A stretch of DNA of 21,407 nucleotides, taken from the NCBI GenBank assembly GCA_016928525.1, contig JAFGKO010000293.1, positions 1-21,407 on the forward strand. Direction: 5' to 3'. Every line of letters begins with the position of its first letter. The stretch's first letter is position 1. The notes beneath the pieces are model-generated. The model was not told the origin of the DNA. It searched no databases and saw only the letters and a program-made list of their open reading frames with translations. Shown here piece after piece: positions 6,493-16,300 of the stretch. This DNA is from Anaerolineales bacterium (GTDB lineage: Bacteria; Chloroflexota; Anaerolineae; Anaerolineales; Villigracilaceae). The translations under genes were made by a program, and so were the position numbers.

Positions 6493-7410
6493 CTACTTTC
6501 TCTGTGGGATTCCTCCATTTCTATGGAAGCCCAACACCCCTAAATCGCTGAAACTCCCCTCGGGCAAGCCCAAATTCCCATAGACCGGGAACTTGTGCCC
6601 GGAATCGCGCAGCTGCTTGAGGGACTGGGCCAGGCCCAGGGTGCCGTATTCGCGCGTACGGGTGGTGTGATCCAGGTCGATCATCTCAGTCATGATCGTC
6701 TGGTTGGTTCCAGCTTCTTGCAGGATGCGTCCATCTGGGTCTACGATCAGGGATCGTCCGCCACCCCATGTTCCCACGCCGTTGACACTGACAATATAAG
6801 CCTGATTGAAAATGGCGTTGGCGCGGCATATAATTAGCTCCAACTCACGATCTGATGTAGGCGTCATCGTCGGCTGCAAAATAACCTCCGCGCCCATCCA
6901 GGCCAGCGTGCGTGAAACCTCCGGGAACCAGATATCGTAGCAAATCACCAGGCCAAAGCGACCTACATCAGGAATATCGAAAACACAGAACTGATCGCCA
7001 ACCGCTGTCCCGTTCTCATAAGGCAACCAGGGGAACATCTTGCGATACTTCGCCACGATCTCCCCTTGCGGTGAAACGACAATCGCCGTGTTATAAACCT
7101 GGTCGCCATCTTTTTCGTACATCGAACCGGGCACCAGCCATTGACCGGTTTTGCGCGCCAGGGCACATAGACGCTCTGTCAGAGGCCCTGGAATTGTCTC
7201 AGCGTTTTGCCTCCAGGTATCGGGCTTCTCTGTCGAAACGAATTGCACCAACCCCGGTACGACCAATTCATGGTACATCACCAATCCCACCCAGGGGAAA
7301 TTGCGCCGGATGTTGAGGGCGATGTCCGACATTTTATCTAGCGTAGCATGCGCATCCCACGCTACCACTGACATTTGCACACCGGCAACACCAAATAAAC
7401 GTGACATCAT
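6493..7410 (-). CDS. Nitrilase-superfamily carbon-nitrogen hydrolase (aliphatic amidase-like)
   Basis: The enzyme has 305 residues and should hydrolyse an amide or nitrile in the cytoplasm. The superfamily triad is visible: Glu48 in MYHELVVPG, Lys124 in KYRKMFPW and Cys157 in LVICYDIWFPE. The order and spacing resemble aliphatic amidases or formamidases more than true nitrilases. The substrate is unknown. It is the last gene of the peptide-importer operon, 12 bp after the second ATPase, so it may deamidate or cleave imported amides. Two ATGs stand in tandem (7410 and 7407). The SD GGGAG is 4 nt from the first and 7 nt from the second, so translation may start at the second. The C-terminal extension (from about 275) is Gly/Pro-rich. 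Confidence 0.88.
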   Translation of the reverse strand: MMSRLFGVAGVQMSVVAWDAHATLDKMSDIALNIRRNFPWVGLVMYHELVVPGLVQFVSTEKPDTWRQNAETIPGPLTERLCALARKTGQWLVPGSMYEKDGDQVYNTAIVVSPQGEIVAKYRKMFPWLPYENGTAVGDQFCVFDIPDVGRFGLVICYDIWFPEVSRTLAWMGAEVILQPTMTPTSDRELELIICRANAIFNQAYIVSVNGVGTWGGGRSLIVDPDGRILQEAGTNQTIMTEMIDLDHTTRTREYGTLGLAQSLKQLRDSGHKFPVYGNLGLPEGSFSDLGVLGFHRNGGIPQRK

Positions 7411-7422
7411 CTCTCTCCCAGA

Positions 7423-8417
7423 TCAGGGATATGTTTCCACAAAATGGCAGGCGACGAAGCGGGCGCTTCTTACCTGACGAAATTCTGGTTCCGTTTCGCG
7501 ACAGATATCCTGCACCAGAGGGCAGCGCGTGTGGAACCGGCAGCCGGGCGGCGGCGCGACCGGGCTGGGCACGTTGCCTTCCAGTACAGTCAACTCGCGC
7601 TGCTGGTCCACTACCGGCAATGGGATCGCGCCGAACAAAGCCCGCGTGTACGGGTGCAAGGGCATTTCGAACACATCTTCACTTGGCCCCAGTTCCACCA
7701 GCTTGCCGAGGTACATCACGCCAATACGGTCGCTGATGTGCTGCACCACATTCAAGTCGTGCGAGATAAACAGATAAGTCAACCCATGTTCCTGCCGGAG
7801 TTCCTCCAACAAGTTGATGATTTGCGCCTGCACCGAAACATCCAGCGCCGAGGTCGGCTCGTCCAGCACGATCAAACGCGGATTAAGCGCCAGCGCCCGT
7901 GCGACTGCCACGCGCTGACACTGTCCACCGGACATCTCGTGCGGGAATCGGTCCAGGTGTTGCGCGCCCAATCCGACCTGTTCCAGCAGTTGGATCACAC
8001 GATCCCGCACCTGGTGCCGTTCAATGACATGATGTGTGCGCAGGGGTTCCGCCACGATCTGTTCCACTTTCAAACGCGGACTCAACGAAGAAAGCGGGTT
8101 CTGGAAAACAATTTGCATCTGGCGGCGCATCGCGCGCATCTTCTTCCCGCTCAAGGAGGTAATGTCCTGCTGGTCGAAGATGACTTTGCCCTCGGTCGGC
8201 TCGATCAGACCCAAGAGCACGCGACCTAAAGTGGTCTTGCCACAACCAGACTCGCCCACCAGCCCAAACACCTCGCCCGCATGGATGTCCAGGCTGACGT
8301 CATCTACCGCGTAGATATAGCGTTGCCTGCCTGCCAGCCAGCCGCCGGGCAGACGGAAGTATTTCTTCAGGGACTTCGCTTTGACCAGCGGAGTAACGGA
8401 GATACGGACAGGTGCTC

Positions 8418-8421
<4 letters not shown>
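7423..8421 (-). CDS. dppF: Peptide ABC transporter ATPase, DppF/OppF type
   Basis: This 332-residue ATPase powers import by the operon's permeases. Walker A is GESGCGKTT (56-64), the Q-loop is near QIVFQNPLSS (103-112), the signature is MSGGQ (163-167), Walker B is LIVLDEP (183-189) and the switch histidine is H221 in FISHDLN. The C-terminal region has the family's PGCRFHTRCPLVQDIC cysteine motif, an oligopeptide/dipeptide ATP-binding feature. Its ATG overlaps the stop of the preceding ATPase gene as ATGA (8418-8421), indicating translational coupling. dpp/opp-type importers take up peptides, but related ones take nickel, glutathione or sugars, so the substrate is not settled and the symbol denotes the family only. 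Confidence 0.92.
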
Positions 8422-9436
<1,015 letters not shown>

Positions 9437-9440
<4 letters not shown>

Positions 9441-10327
9441 CGGTACTGCCTCGGGTCGAAAATATCGCGCAGGGTGTCGCCCAACAAATTAAAAGCCAAA
9501 ACAACGATAAAAATAGCAATGCCGGGAAAAGTCGAAATCCACCACTGTTCCAAAATGAAGGAGCGCCCTTCGCTGACCATCAGGCCCCAATCGGGGTTGG
9601 GCGGCTGCGTACCAAGACCGAGGAAGGCTAGGCCGCCCATTACTAAAATGACGGTGCCCATATCCACAGTGGCCTGGACGAGAATTGGCGAAATGGTATT
9701 GGGCAAAATATGGCGCAAGATGATGACCCAATCGCTCACACCGATGGCCTGGGCGGCTTCCACAAAATAACGCTGGCGCAGGGAAATAGTGACGCCGCGC
9801 ACCAAGCGTGTGTACCATGGCCACCAGGAGATGACCAGCGCAATGGCGGCATTTCCCAGCCCGCGGCCCAAAGCCGAGGCAATAGCCATGGCCAGCAGCA
9901 ATGAAGGGAAGGCCAGGAACAGGTCGGTTGTACGCATGATGGCTTCGTCGATCCAACCGCCCTTGTAACCTGCAATCGCACCCAGCGGCGCACCCAACAG
10001 CACGGCGAAAGCCACCACGCCAATCGGCACAATCAAGGCAGGACGCGCGCCTACAATCACCCGGCTGAACATATCGCGGCCGAGGCGGTCCGTGCCAAAG
10101 ATATGCTCACCGGACGGTGCCAGCAGGGCGTTGTCCACGTTCGTCTTGCCAGCGCCTTCTCCTGGGTAAGGCGCAACCTGATGAGCAAAAATCGCCATCA
10201 AGATAAACAGCACAAGCACAATTGTGCTTGCCAACGAGAGCGGGTCACGCGTAATGACACTCAACACGTGCTTGAAAGTACGTGTGCTCTGAGAGGTTTC
10301 GAGGTTGGCAACTTGAACAGCACTCAT
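9437..10327 (-). CDS. dppC: Peptide ABC transporter permease, DppC/OppC type
   Basis: This inner-membrane permease has 296 residues. One transmembrane helix near 33-50 is followed by the DppC hallmark HIFGTDRLGRDMFSR (75-89). The binding-protein-dependent transport domain has about five more helices. The EAA loop that contacts the ATPases is at 190-210 (EAAQAIG...ILRHILPN). The C-terminus has the conserved LGDTLRDIFDPRQ ending. It pairs with the other permease gene 2 bp upstream and is coupled by ATGA to the first ATPase gene. The start is the first ATG after the upstream stop, with only a modest SD (GAG) inside the end of the previous gene. Confidence 0.92.
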
Positions 10328-10329
10328 AA

Positions 10330-11352
10330 CTATCTCAAACTAATGCGCGGATCGATCCACGCCTGCAATAAATCCACGATCAGGTTGATGAGCACGTAAC
10401 CGCTCGCGCCGAAAAGGGTTACGCCCATGATGGCAGGGTAATCGAGATTCAACAGCGAACGCACGGTGAACAGCCCCAGCCCGGGCCAGTTGAAAATAAT
10501 CTCGACGAAAAAAGTGCCTGTCAACGCGAAAGCGACCGTCAGGCCGATGACCGTCAGCGTGGGGCTGATGGCGTTTTTCAAGGAGTACAAATAGGTTACG
10601 ATCATATCGCGAATACCATAGGCGCGCGCCGTGCGAATATAGTCCTGTTCTAACACTTCGAGCATAGCAGCGCGCGTCATGCGCGCAATCAGACCAATCG
10701 GATAGGCCGCCAGGGTTAACGCAGGTAGGACCAGGTGCAGGGAAGCGTCTTTTAACGCGGCCCAGTTGCGGGTCAGGAGAGAATCGAGCACGATAAAGTT
10801 GGTGATCTGTTCCACCGGACTGGTGAAGCGTAGATCGCCGCTTACCCTTCCGGCGAGGGGAAATAAGTCCAGGTTCCTGAAAAAGAGGATTTGCAGGAGA
10901 AGTCCAAGATAAAAGGCCGGCATTGAAACGCCGACAATGGAAACGGCGCGCACGGCCACATCGAGCCAATTGCCCTGGGCGCGAGCGCTCAACACACCCA
11001 ACGGCACACCAAGCAATGTAGCCAGGATCATTGCTGTGGCCAGCAATTCAAGGGTGGCGGGCAGGCGGTCTGTCAGTTCCTGCGTGACCGGGCGCTTGGT
11101 ACCAATGGAGTTCCCCAGGTCGCCACGCAGAAGGTCGCTCATGTAGATGGCGTACTGAACCGGCAGGGGTTTATCCAGTCCCAGTTGTTTTTCAACGCGC
11201 TCGATATCCTCAGGCCGCGCCTTGGGACCGATGTACAACGCTGCCGCATTGGACGGCACGACCCGCGCCAGGAAGAACGCGATGATCGAAACGCCAATCA
11301 ACACAAACAAGGAAGAGAACAGGCGACGGAGGACGAATTCAAGTTTGCGCAT
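10330..11352 (-). CDS. dppB: Peptide ABC transporter permease, DppB/OppB type
   Basis: This inner-membrane permease has 340 residues. The first helix is at about 10-30 (LFSSLFVLIGVSIIAFFLAR). The periplasmic part has the usual IERVEKQLGLDKPLPVQY and LLRGDLGNSI (75-84), then the five-helix transport domain with an EAA loop at 241-262 (TARAYGI...KNAISP). It ends QAWIDPRISLR, the typical DppB finish. It follows the binding-protein gene after 56 bp containing a terminator-like hairpin. No SD is visible before the ATG (the leader reads CTGTTTTTGAACC), so its translation may be weak, coupled or dependent on hairpin folding. Confidence 0.92.
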   Translation of the reverse strand: MRKLEFVLRRLFSSLFVLIGVSIIAFFLARVVPSNAAALYIGPKARPEDIERVEKQLGLDKPLPVQYAIYMSDLLRGDLGNSIGTKRPVTQELTDRLPATLELLATAMILATLLGVPLGVLSARAQGNWLDVAVRAVSIVGVSMPAFYLGLLLQILFFRNLDLFPLAGRVSGDLRFTSPVEQITNFIVLDSLLTRNWAALKDASLHLVLPALTLAAYPIGLIARMTRAAMLEVLEQDYIRTARAYGIRDMIVTYLYSLKNAISPTLTVIGLTVAFALTGTFFVEIIFNWPGLGLFTVRSLLNLDYPAIMGVTLFGASGYVLINLIVDLLQAWIDPRISLR

Positions 11353-11357
11353 GGTTC

Positions 11358-11391
11358 AAAAACAGTAGGGGCGGACGACCGTCCGCCCCTA
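11358..11391 (-). terminator. Hairpin with U-run between binding-protein and permease genes
   Basis: TAGGGGCGGAC (11366-11376) and GTCCGCCCCTA (11381-11391) form a perfect 11-bp stem with a 4-nt loop. On the minus strand it is followed by CTGTTTTTG. It has all parts of an intrinsic terminator and lies after the binding-protein gene, so it probably lets most transcripts stop there and leaves less message for the membrane subunits. Such GTAGGGGCGG palindromes also occur as interspersed repeats. Confidence 0.75.
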
Positions 11392-11408
11392 AGTTAGTTA
11401 TGCATTAT

Positions 11409-13049
11409 CTACTGAGCAGCACGCAGGTCATAGAAGAAATAGTAGACGAACGGGTAATTCAAATTGTACTTGAATCCCTGGATGTGGTTGGGGATGACGA
11501 ATTGTGTTTTGGTGTCGAAGAAGAACACGCCAGGCGCTTCATCTACCAACAGGTTCATCGCCTCTACATATTTAGCCTGCGATGCAGCCGGATCCATGAC
11601 GGTTGCGCCAATGGCTTCGTCTACCAGCGCATTGAAGTCGGGGTTGTTCCAGTATGAGAGATTGAAAAATGGTTTCTCGGTATAGTAGAACAGAGACCAC
11701 AGATTATCTGAACCAGCATCTGAATAGGTGGGCCAGTACAGCACCAGGAACATATCCTGCGCATTGGGCGGATCAGATTTGGCCAATTCCCATTGCTGAT
11801 TCCAGAGTAATGGTTCAATGGTCACATCCACACCAATCTGGGCAAATGAGTCTTTGATCAGGGGGGCGATAGCTGCCTCGACTTCATTTTCGGAGGCATA
11901 AGTCAACTTAAGGCTGAAGCCACCGCCTTCGTAACCAGCTTCTTTCAGAAGCGTCTTCGCCATTTCCAGGTCGTAGGTGTACTGATTGACATCTGGCGAC
12001 CAGGGCCACACACCTGCCGGGACAGGGCCGCGCGACTGCGCACCCAGGCCGCGCGCGCCAATCGTGATGACGTCATCATAGGGAATGGCGTACGAAAGCG
12101 CCTGGCGGACTTTTATATTGTCCAATGGCGGACGCAGGGTGTTGAAGAAACCGACATAGTTGAAGAAGGAGGGTTCTTCAAAATAAGTGTAATCGGGATT
12201 GTCCTTGAAGGTGTCGTAATTCTCGATAGGAAGACGGCTGGCCAAATCCACATCACCGCCTTCCAACATCTGCTGCTGGGTAGTTTCTTCAGGCACAATC
12301 TGGACCAGCACCTTGTCGAACTGACCCGCTTCCCATCCGCCCCAGTAATCATCGAAGCGGGTAAAGACAATTTCCTGATCAGGCGTGTATGATTCGAGCA
12401 TATATGGTCCGGTCCCGGCTTCCAAGCCAGCTTCAAAGTAGTTCTCGTCCGCTGCAGCGGCTTCGAGCGCCTTCGGGCTGACGATCCAGGCACCATATAG
12501 TGAGGAAGCAACCAGGTCAATCGGGGCAGAAGCGCTCAGGTTGAAGTTCACGGTCAGGTCGTCTACCACTTCCACATTGTCCAGCATCCACCAGATGAAG
12601 GCAGCGCCGGCGTGATCTTTGGCAGCTTCGATAGAGGCCTTCACAGCCTCCGCATTCATCGATTCACCATCGTGGAATTTCACATTTGGGCGTAGATGAA
12701 AAGTCCAGACCGTGCCATCCGCATTGGATTCCCAACTTTCAGCCAACAGCGGCGTAAACTTCTCGGCAGAGTCGGGTGGATTGATGCGCAACAATTGCTC
12801 GTACAGATTCGCCATATAAGCTGCCTCTGTCGAGAACGACTTGACCGGATCCCAGGTGGTGATATTGGCTGTGTTGGCGATCATGAGCACCAAAGGTGCT
12901 ACAGGGGCTTCTGTAGCCGCAGGCGCCTCTGTGGCTGCGGGCGCTGCGGGTTCTTCCGGAGCGGCAGGCGCTTCAGTGGGTTTCGGGCCGCAGGCAGCCA
13001 CCAACATCACCACTGCCAGCAAAGTAAACAAGAACAATTTTCGGTTCAT
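11409..13049 (-). CDS. Peptide ABC transporter substrate-binding lipoprotein (SBP family 5)
   Basis: The protein has 546 residues and captures the importer's substrate outside the membrane. It has a lipoprotein signal peptide with lipobox LVAAC and lipidated Cys20, then a flexible Thr/Glu/Ala/Pro linker (about 21-52) of the type common in Chloroflexota binding proteins. The mature domain has the SBP_bac_5 hallmarks: ANTANITTWDPVKSFST, LLAESWESNADGTVWTFHLR (around 104-123) and VKFHDGESMNAEAVKAS. Peptides are the usual ligand, but nickel, opines and oligosaccharides are known for the family. The SD GAGGAG is about 5 nt before the ATG. It is the first gene of the operon, with a well-formed promoter about 40 bp upstream and a terminator-like hairpin after it. 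Confidence 0.93.
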   Translation of the reverse strand: MNRKLFLFTLLAVVMLVAACGPKPTEAPAAPEEPAAPAATEAPAATEAPVAPLVLMIANTANITTWDPVKSFSTEAAYMANLYEQLLRINPPDSAEKFTPLLAESWESNADGTVWTFHLRPNVKFHDGESMNAEAVKASIEAAKDHAGAAFIWWMLDNVEVVDDLTVNFNLSASAPIDLVASSLYGAWIVSPKALEAAAADENYFEAGLEAGTGPYMLESYTPDQEIVFTRFDDYWGGWEAGQFDKVLVQIVPEETTQQQMLEGGDVDLASRLPIENYDTFKDNPDYTYFEEPSFFNYVGFFNTLRPPLDNIKVRQALSYAIPYDDVITIGARGLGAQSRGPVPAGVWPWSPDVNQYTYDLEMAKTLLKEAGYEGGGFSLKLTYASENEVEAAIAPLIKDSFAQIGVDVTIEPLLWNQQWELAKSDPPNAQDMFLVLYWPTYSDAGSDNLWSLFYYTEKPFFNLSYWNNPDFNALVDEAIGATVMDPAASQAKYVEAMNLLVDEAPGVFFFDTKTQFVIPNHIQGFKYNLNYPFVYYFFYDLRAAQ

Positions 13050-13085
13050 CTTTTCTCCTCTCGGCGAGATATGGGTATCAGTTTA

Positions 13086-13119
13086 ATCTTACTCGCCGGG
13101 TTTGCAAAATGTTTGCAAA
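13086..13119 (-). promoter_or_regulatory. SARP-type promoter/operator of the peptide-importer operon
   Basis: On the minus strand, two identical TTTGCAAAC boxes (13111-13119 and 13100-13108) are separated by 2 bp, an 11-bp period. The second ends exactly 8 bp before a -10-like TAAGAT (13086-13091). There is no consensus -35. In Streptomyces, SARP activators bind direct repeats of 11-bp period ending 8 bp before the -10, replacing the -35 contact. Transcription would start near 13079, giving a leader of about 30 nt with the SD. Control by one of the two flanking SARP-domain regulators is inferred. Confidence 0.6.
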
Positions 13120-13144
13120 GGGTCAGTTTGGACTCCATGTTAAA

Positions 13145-13250
13145 TTGAACCGCGAAGAGGCGAAGTTCGCGAAGTTTCTTAATTGTCGCGAAGGATACTT
13201 CCTTCGCGTCTCTAACAACTTCTTCGCGTTCTTCGCAACTTCGCGGTGAA
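13145..13250. repeat. Intergenic MITE/REP-like inverted repeat rich in CGCGAAG
   Basis: The element is about 106 bp with imperfect inverted arms: CCGCGAAGAGGCGAAG...CGCGAAG at the left and the complementary CTTCGCG...CTTCGCAACTTCGCGG at the right. An inner perfect hairpin lies at 13187-13208 (CGCGAAGGA-TACT-TCCTTCGCG). The CGCGAAG-rich makeup matches a repeat I have seen in many environmental bacterial genomes. It has no protein of its own. Long ORFs through it are artefacts. It lies between the divergent promoters of the importer operon and the second regulator. Confidence 0.65.
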
Positions 13251-13295
13251 AAACAATACTTCTCAAAGAGTGACTTTCGCAAAGCACGAGCACGA

Positions 13296-13301
13296 TATAA
13301 T
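13296..13301 (+). promoter_or_regulatory. -10 box placed for a leaderless transcript of the second regulator
   Basis: A perfect TATAAT lies only 8 nt before the ATG at 13310, so the RNA start would fall at or within 2 nt of that ATG. No SD is present (CTAACCAG precedes the start). A -35 is weak (TGACTT at 13271-13276, spacer 19). Confidence 0.6.
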
Positions 13302-13309
13302 CTAACCAG

Positions 13310-16300
13310 ATGAAGCCATCGATCTTGCTGCACACCAAATTCCTGGTCCCGCGTCCAACGCCAGACCTTTTACCGCGCCCGCATCTGGTTGAATGGCTGG
13401 AAAATCAAATGGACAGGCGGCTCATCCTGATCTCCGCCCCGGCCGGATATGGCAAGACCACCATTTTAGCGGACTTTCTGAACGCCTCGGACCGCCCCTT
13501 TGCCTGGTACCAGCTCGATGCGAACGACAGCGACCCGACCGTTTTCCTGACCTACCTGATTGAAGCGCTGCGACGCATGAAAGACGCGCCGGTTTCCATC
13601 ACAAACGCCCTCGGCCAGACAGCCCAATCCCTGCTGGATAGCCCTGATTCGTCGATTTCGCCCCAGCGGGTGTTGACCGTACTTATCAATGAATTGACCG
13701 AGCAGCTCGAGGATATCTGGTTGCTCGTGTTGGAAGACTATCACTACGTCACGAACCCGGTGATACATCAGTTGGTGGATTTTTTACTCGAGAACGCGCC
13801 CTCCAGTTTGCGGCTAATCATTTCAACCCGCGCCGACCCGCCCATCGCGCTGGCTCGTTTGCGTGCGCGTGGTCTGCTGGCCGAGTTGCGATCCCCATCC
13901 CTGCGCTTTCGTGATGAAGAAGTGACAACCTGGCTGGAACGCAACTTGCCTGATCTTTCCAGCGAAAACCTGAACCTGCTTCACGAAAAAACGGAGGGAT
14001 GGGTAGCTGCATTACAGATCATGCGTTCATCATTGAGCGGACGGGATGCAAAAAGTATGAACGAAGTGCTGGCGGGCCTGAGCGGCACGCAGCAATTTAT
14101 CTTTGAGTATCTGGCGGAAGAGGTTTTCCGCCGCCTGCCGGATGAAACACAGAACTTCTTGCTGCGGACATCCATCCTTTCCCAAATGGACGCAGCCGCC
14201 TGTAACGCAGTAGCCGAAATCCAAGATTCGCAATCCATGTTGCAACGCTTGGAAAGGCAAAACCTGTTTCTTACCAGTCTTGACCCCAACCGATGTTGGT
14301 ATCGTTATCATTACCTGTTCCGTGATTTCCTTTACAGCCGATTGCAGCGTGAGGGAATAGAGTATGTGAAAAACCTTGAATGGGTTGCGGGTGCTCATTA
14401 CGAAAAACAGGGCGAACTCGAAATAGCTTATACACACTACCTGGCCGCACAAGAATATGAATCTGCTGCGCAAGTTGTTTTGGTCTTCGCTGCCGATTTT
14501 GTCGAACGTGGGCGCATCGAAATCCTGCATCGTTACTTGAACGCTTTACCAGTTGAAGTCATGCGGGCAAATCCGGAGTTGTTATTACAGCACGGAAATG
14601 CTCATTGGCGTCTCGGGCAGGCCGGCCTGGCCATTGCAGCCTTCGAAGACGCGCGTTCCGCTTTTTCTGAAAAGGGCAACTCCGGGGGAGTCTGCCGCGC
14701 TCTTACCCGTCTGGCGGAAGTCAACCGCGCCCAGGGACATTACCGTCAGGCACAGCATCTGGCCACTGAAGCGCTCTCTTTTGCGAGTGAGGACGACCAT
14801 GCTGTCCGGGCAGAAGCGCTGCTGGCGCTTGCCAAAAGCACCGGCTTTCTGTCCGGCATGGACCAGGGACGTTCACTGGCCGAACAGGCGGTCGAAGAAT
14901 CGCGGAAAGCCAGCGATAAGCTCAGTTCGCTGGCGCGCGCAAATTACCTGCAATCGCTGGGACAAATTTGCTGGTGGCACGGCGACCCGCAAGCTACCGT
15001 TCGTTATTGCCAGGAAGCCCTGCAACTGGCTCCCGAAGGACTTTCCCCGATCGCCGCCCAGGCGTATGTCTCGATGACCACGCCCTATCTGTACTGGCGC
15101 GAACTGGACAAAGCCTTACAATACGCTGAACGCGGGTTGGAAATTGCCCAGACCCTGCATTTGAAAGAACTGCTTCCCAGCGCTTACACGGCTTTAGGGA
15201 ATGTACTAACTCGTTTGGGAGAGACGGCGCGTGCAGAGACCTGCCTGCGTCAGGCGATGGACATCGGCCAGCAATTAGGGCTGGCCTCTTACGAGCAAAT
15301 GATGGCCACCGGTTTTCTCGCCTACAACCTGTGTGGACAGGGGCGGGTAGAAGAAGCCCGCCAGCTTACCGAGGGCGTGCTCTGGTCTTACACCGGTAAC
15401 CCCGACACCTACGAGGCTTACGTCTGCCGCAGCGTGCTAGCTGATGTGACTCTGGAAAGCAATCAACTCGACAAGGCAGAAGCGTTATATGGTGAGCTTG
15501 TGGAAGTGGGAGAGCGTCGTCAATTCCGCATTCCGCTTGCAATGGTCTACTTTGGTCTGGCCTACATCCATCTTGAAACGGAGCGCTTCGAAAGCGGCCT
15601 GGAATTCGCCCGCAAAGCATTGCATTTGATCGAGGCAGCTAAGGTATTTCAACTCTTTCTGGACCAGGGCGACCGCAGCCGGGTGGTCAGCCAGGCCCTG
15701 ATAGATGGCGGAGAGCAAAGCCCCTTCCTGGAACGCGTGCTCGAAAACCTACCCGCCGAGCGTTCTGCTGCTCGAGTTTCTACAGTTGACGAACACACGA
15801 TCAGTGTAGATTGTTTGGGCGCCTTCCATGTCAGTGTGGGGGGAAACGAAATCTCACAGGAACGCTGGGTATCTGCCAAAGCGCGCGATCTACTGGCCTA
15901 TTTCGTCACCTTCCGCGGCGAACGCATCCCAGCGGAGCGCGTCTTCGACGCAATCTGGGGGGAGAAAGGTTCCAGCCGCACGGCCTTCCATACCGCGCTC
16001 TCCCGTTTGCGTAATGCACTGCGAGCAGGTGAAAACGCGTATCGTTTTATTTACGTCGAAACGGGAGAATACTGGCTGGATGCTACTCGCTTCCGTATCG
16101 ACATCGACGAGTTTGATACAGCGTTGGCCAAAGCCCGTTCCACAACCAATAGAGTTACTGCCATTCACTGGTACCAGAACGCGGTCGAGTTCTATCGAGG
16201 CGAGTATCTCCAAAATCTGTACTATGAGTGGGTTTTCCCTGAACGAAGACGTCTGACCCAGGCTTATCTGGGCGCATTGCAGGAAATCATCGCTCATTTC

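Noticed and set aside
7444..8229. 261-codon plus-strand ORF
   Set aside because: It lies antisense within the DppF-type ATPase gene, whose Walker and signature motifs are intact. The antisense product shows no recognisable domain.
13046..13338. Two minus-strand ORFs of 71-95 codons between the importer and second regulator
   Set aside because: They run through the CGCGAAG-rich repeat and the importer promoter. The Arg/Lys-rich product is the typical artefact of this repeat.
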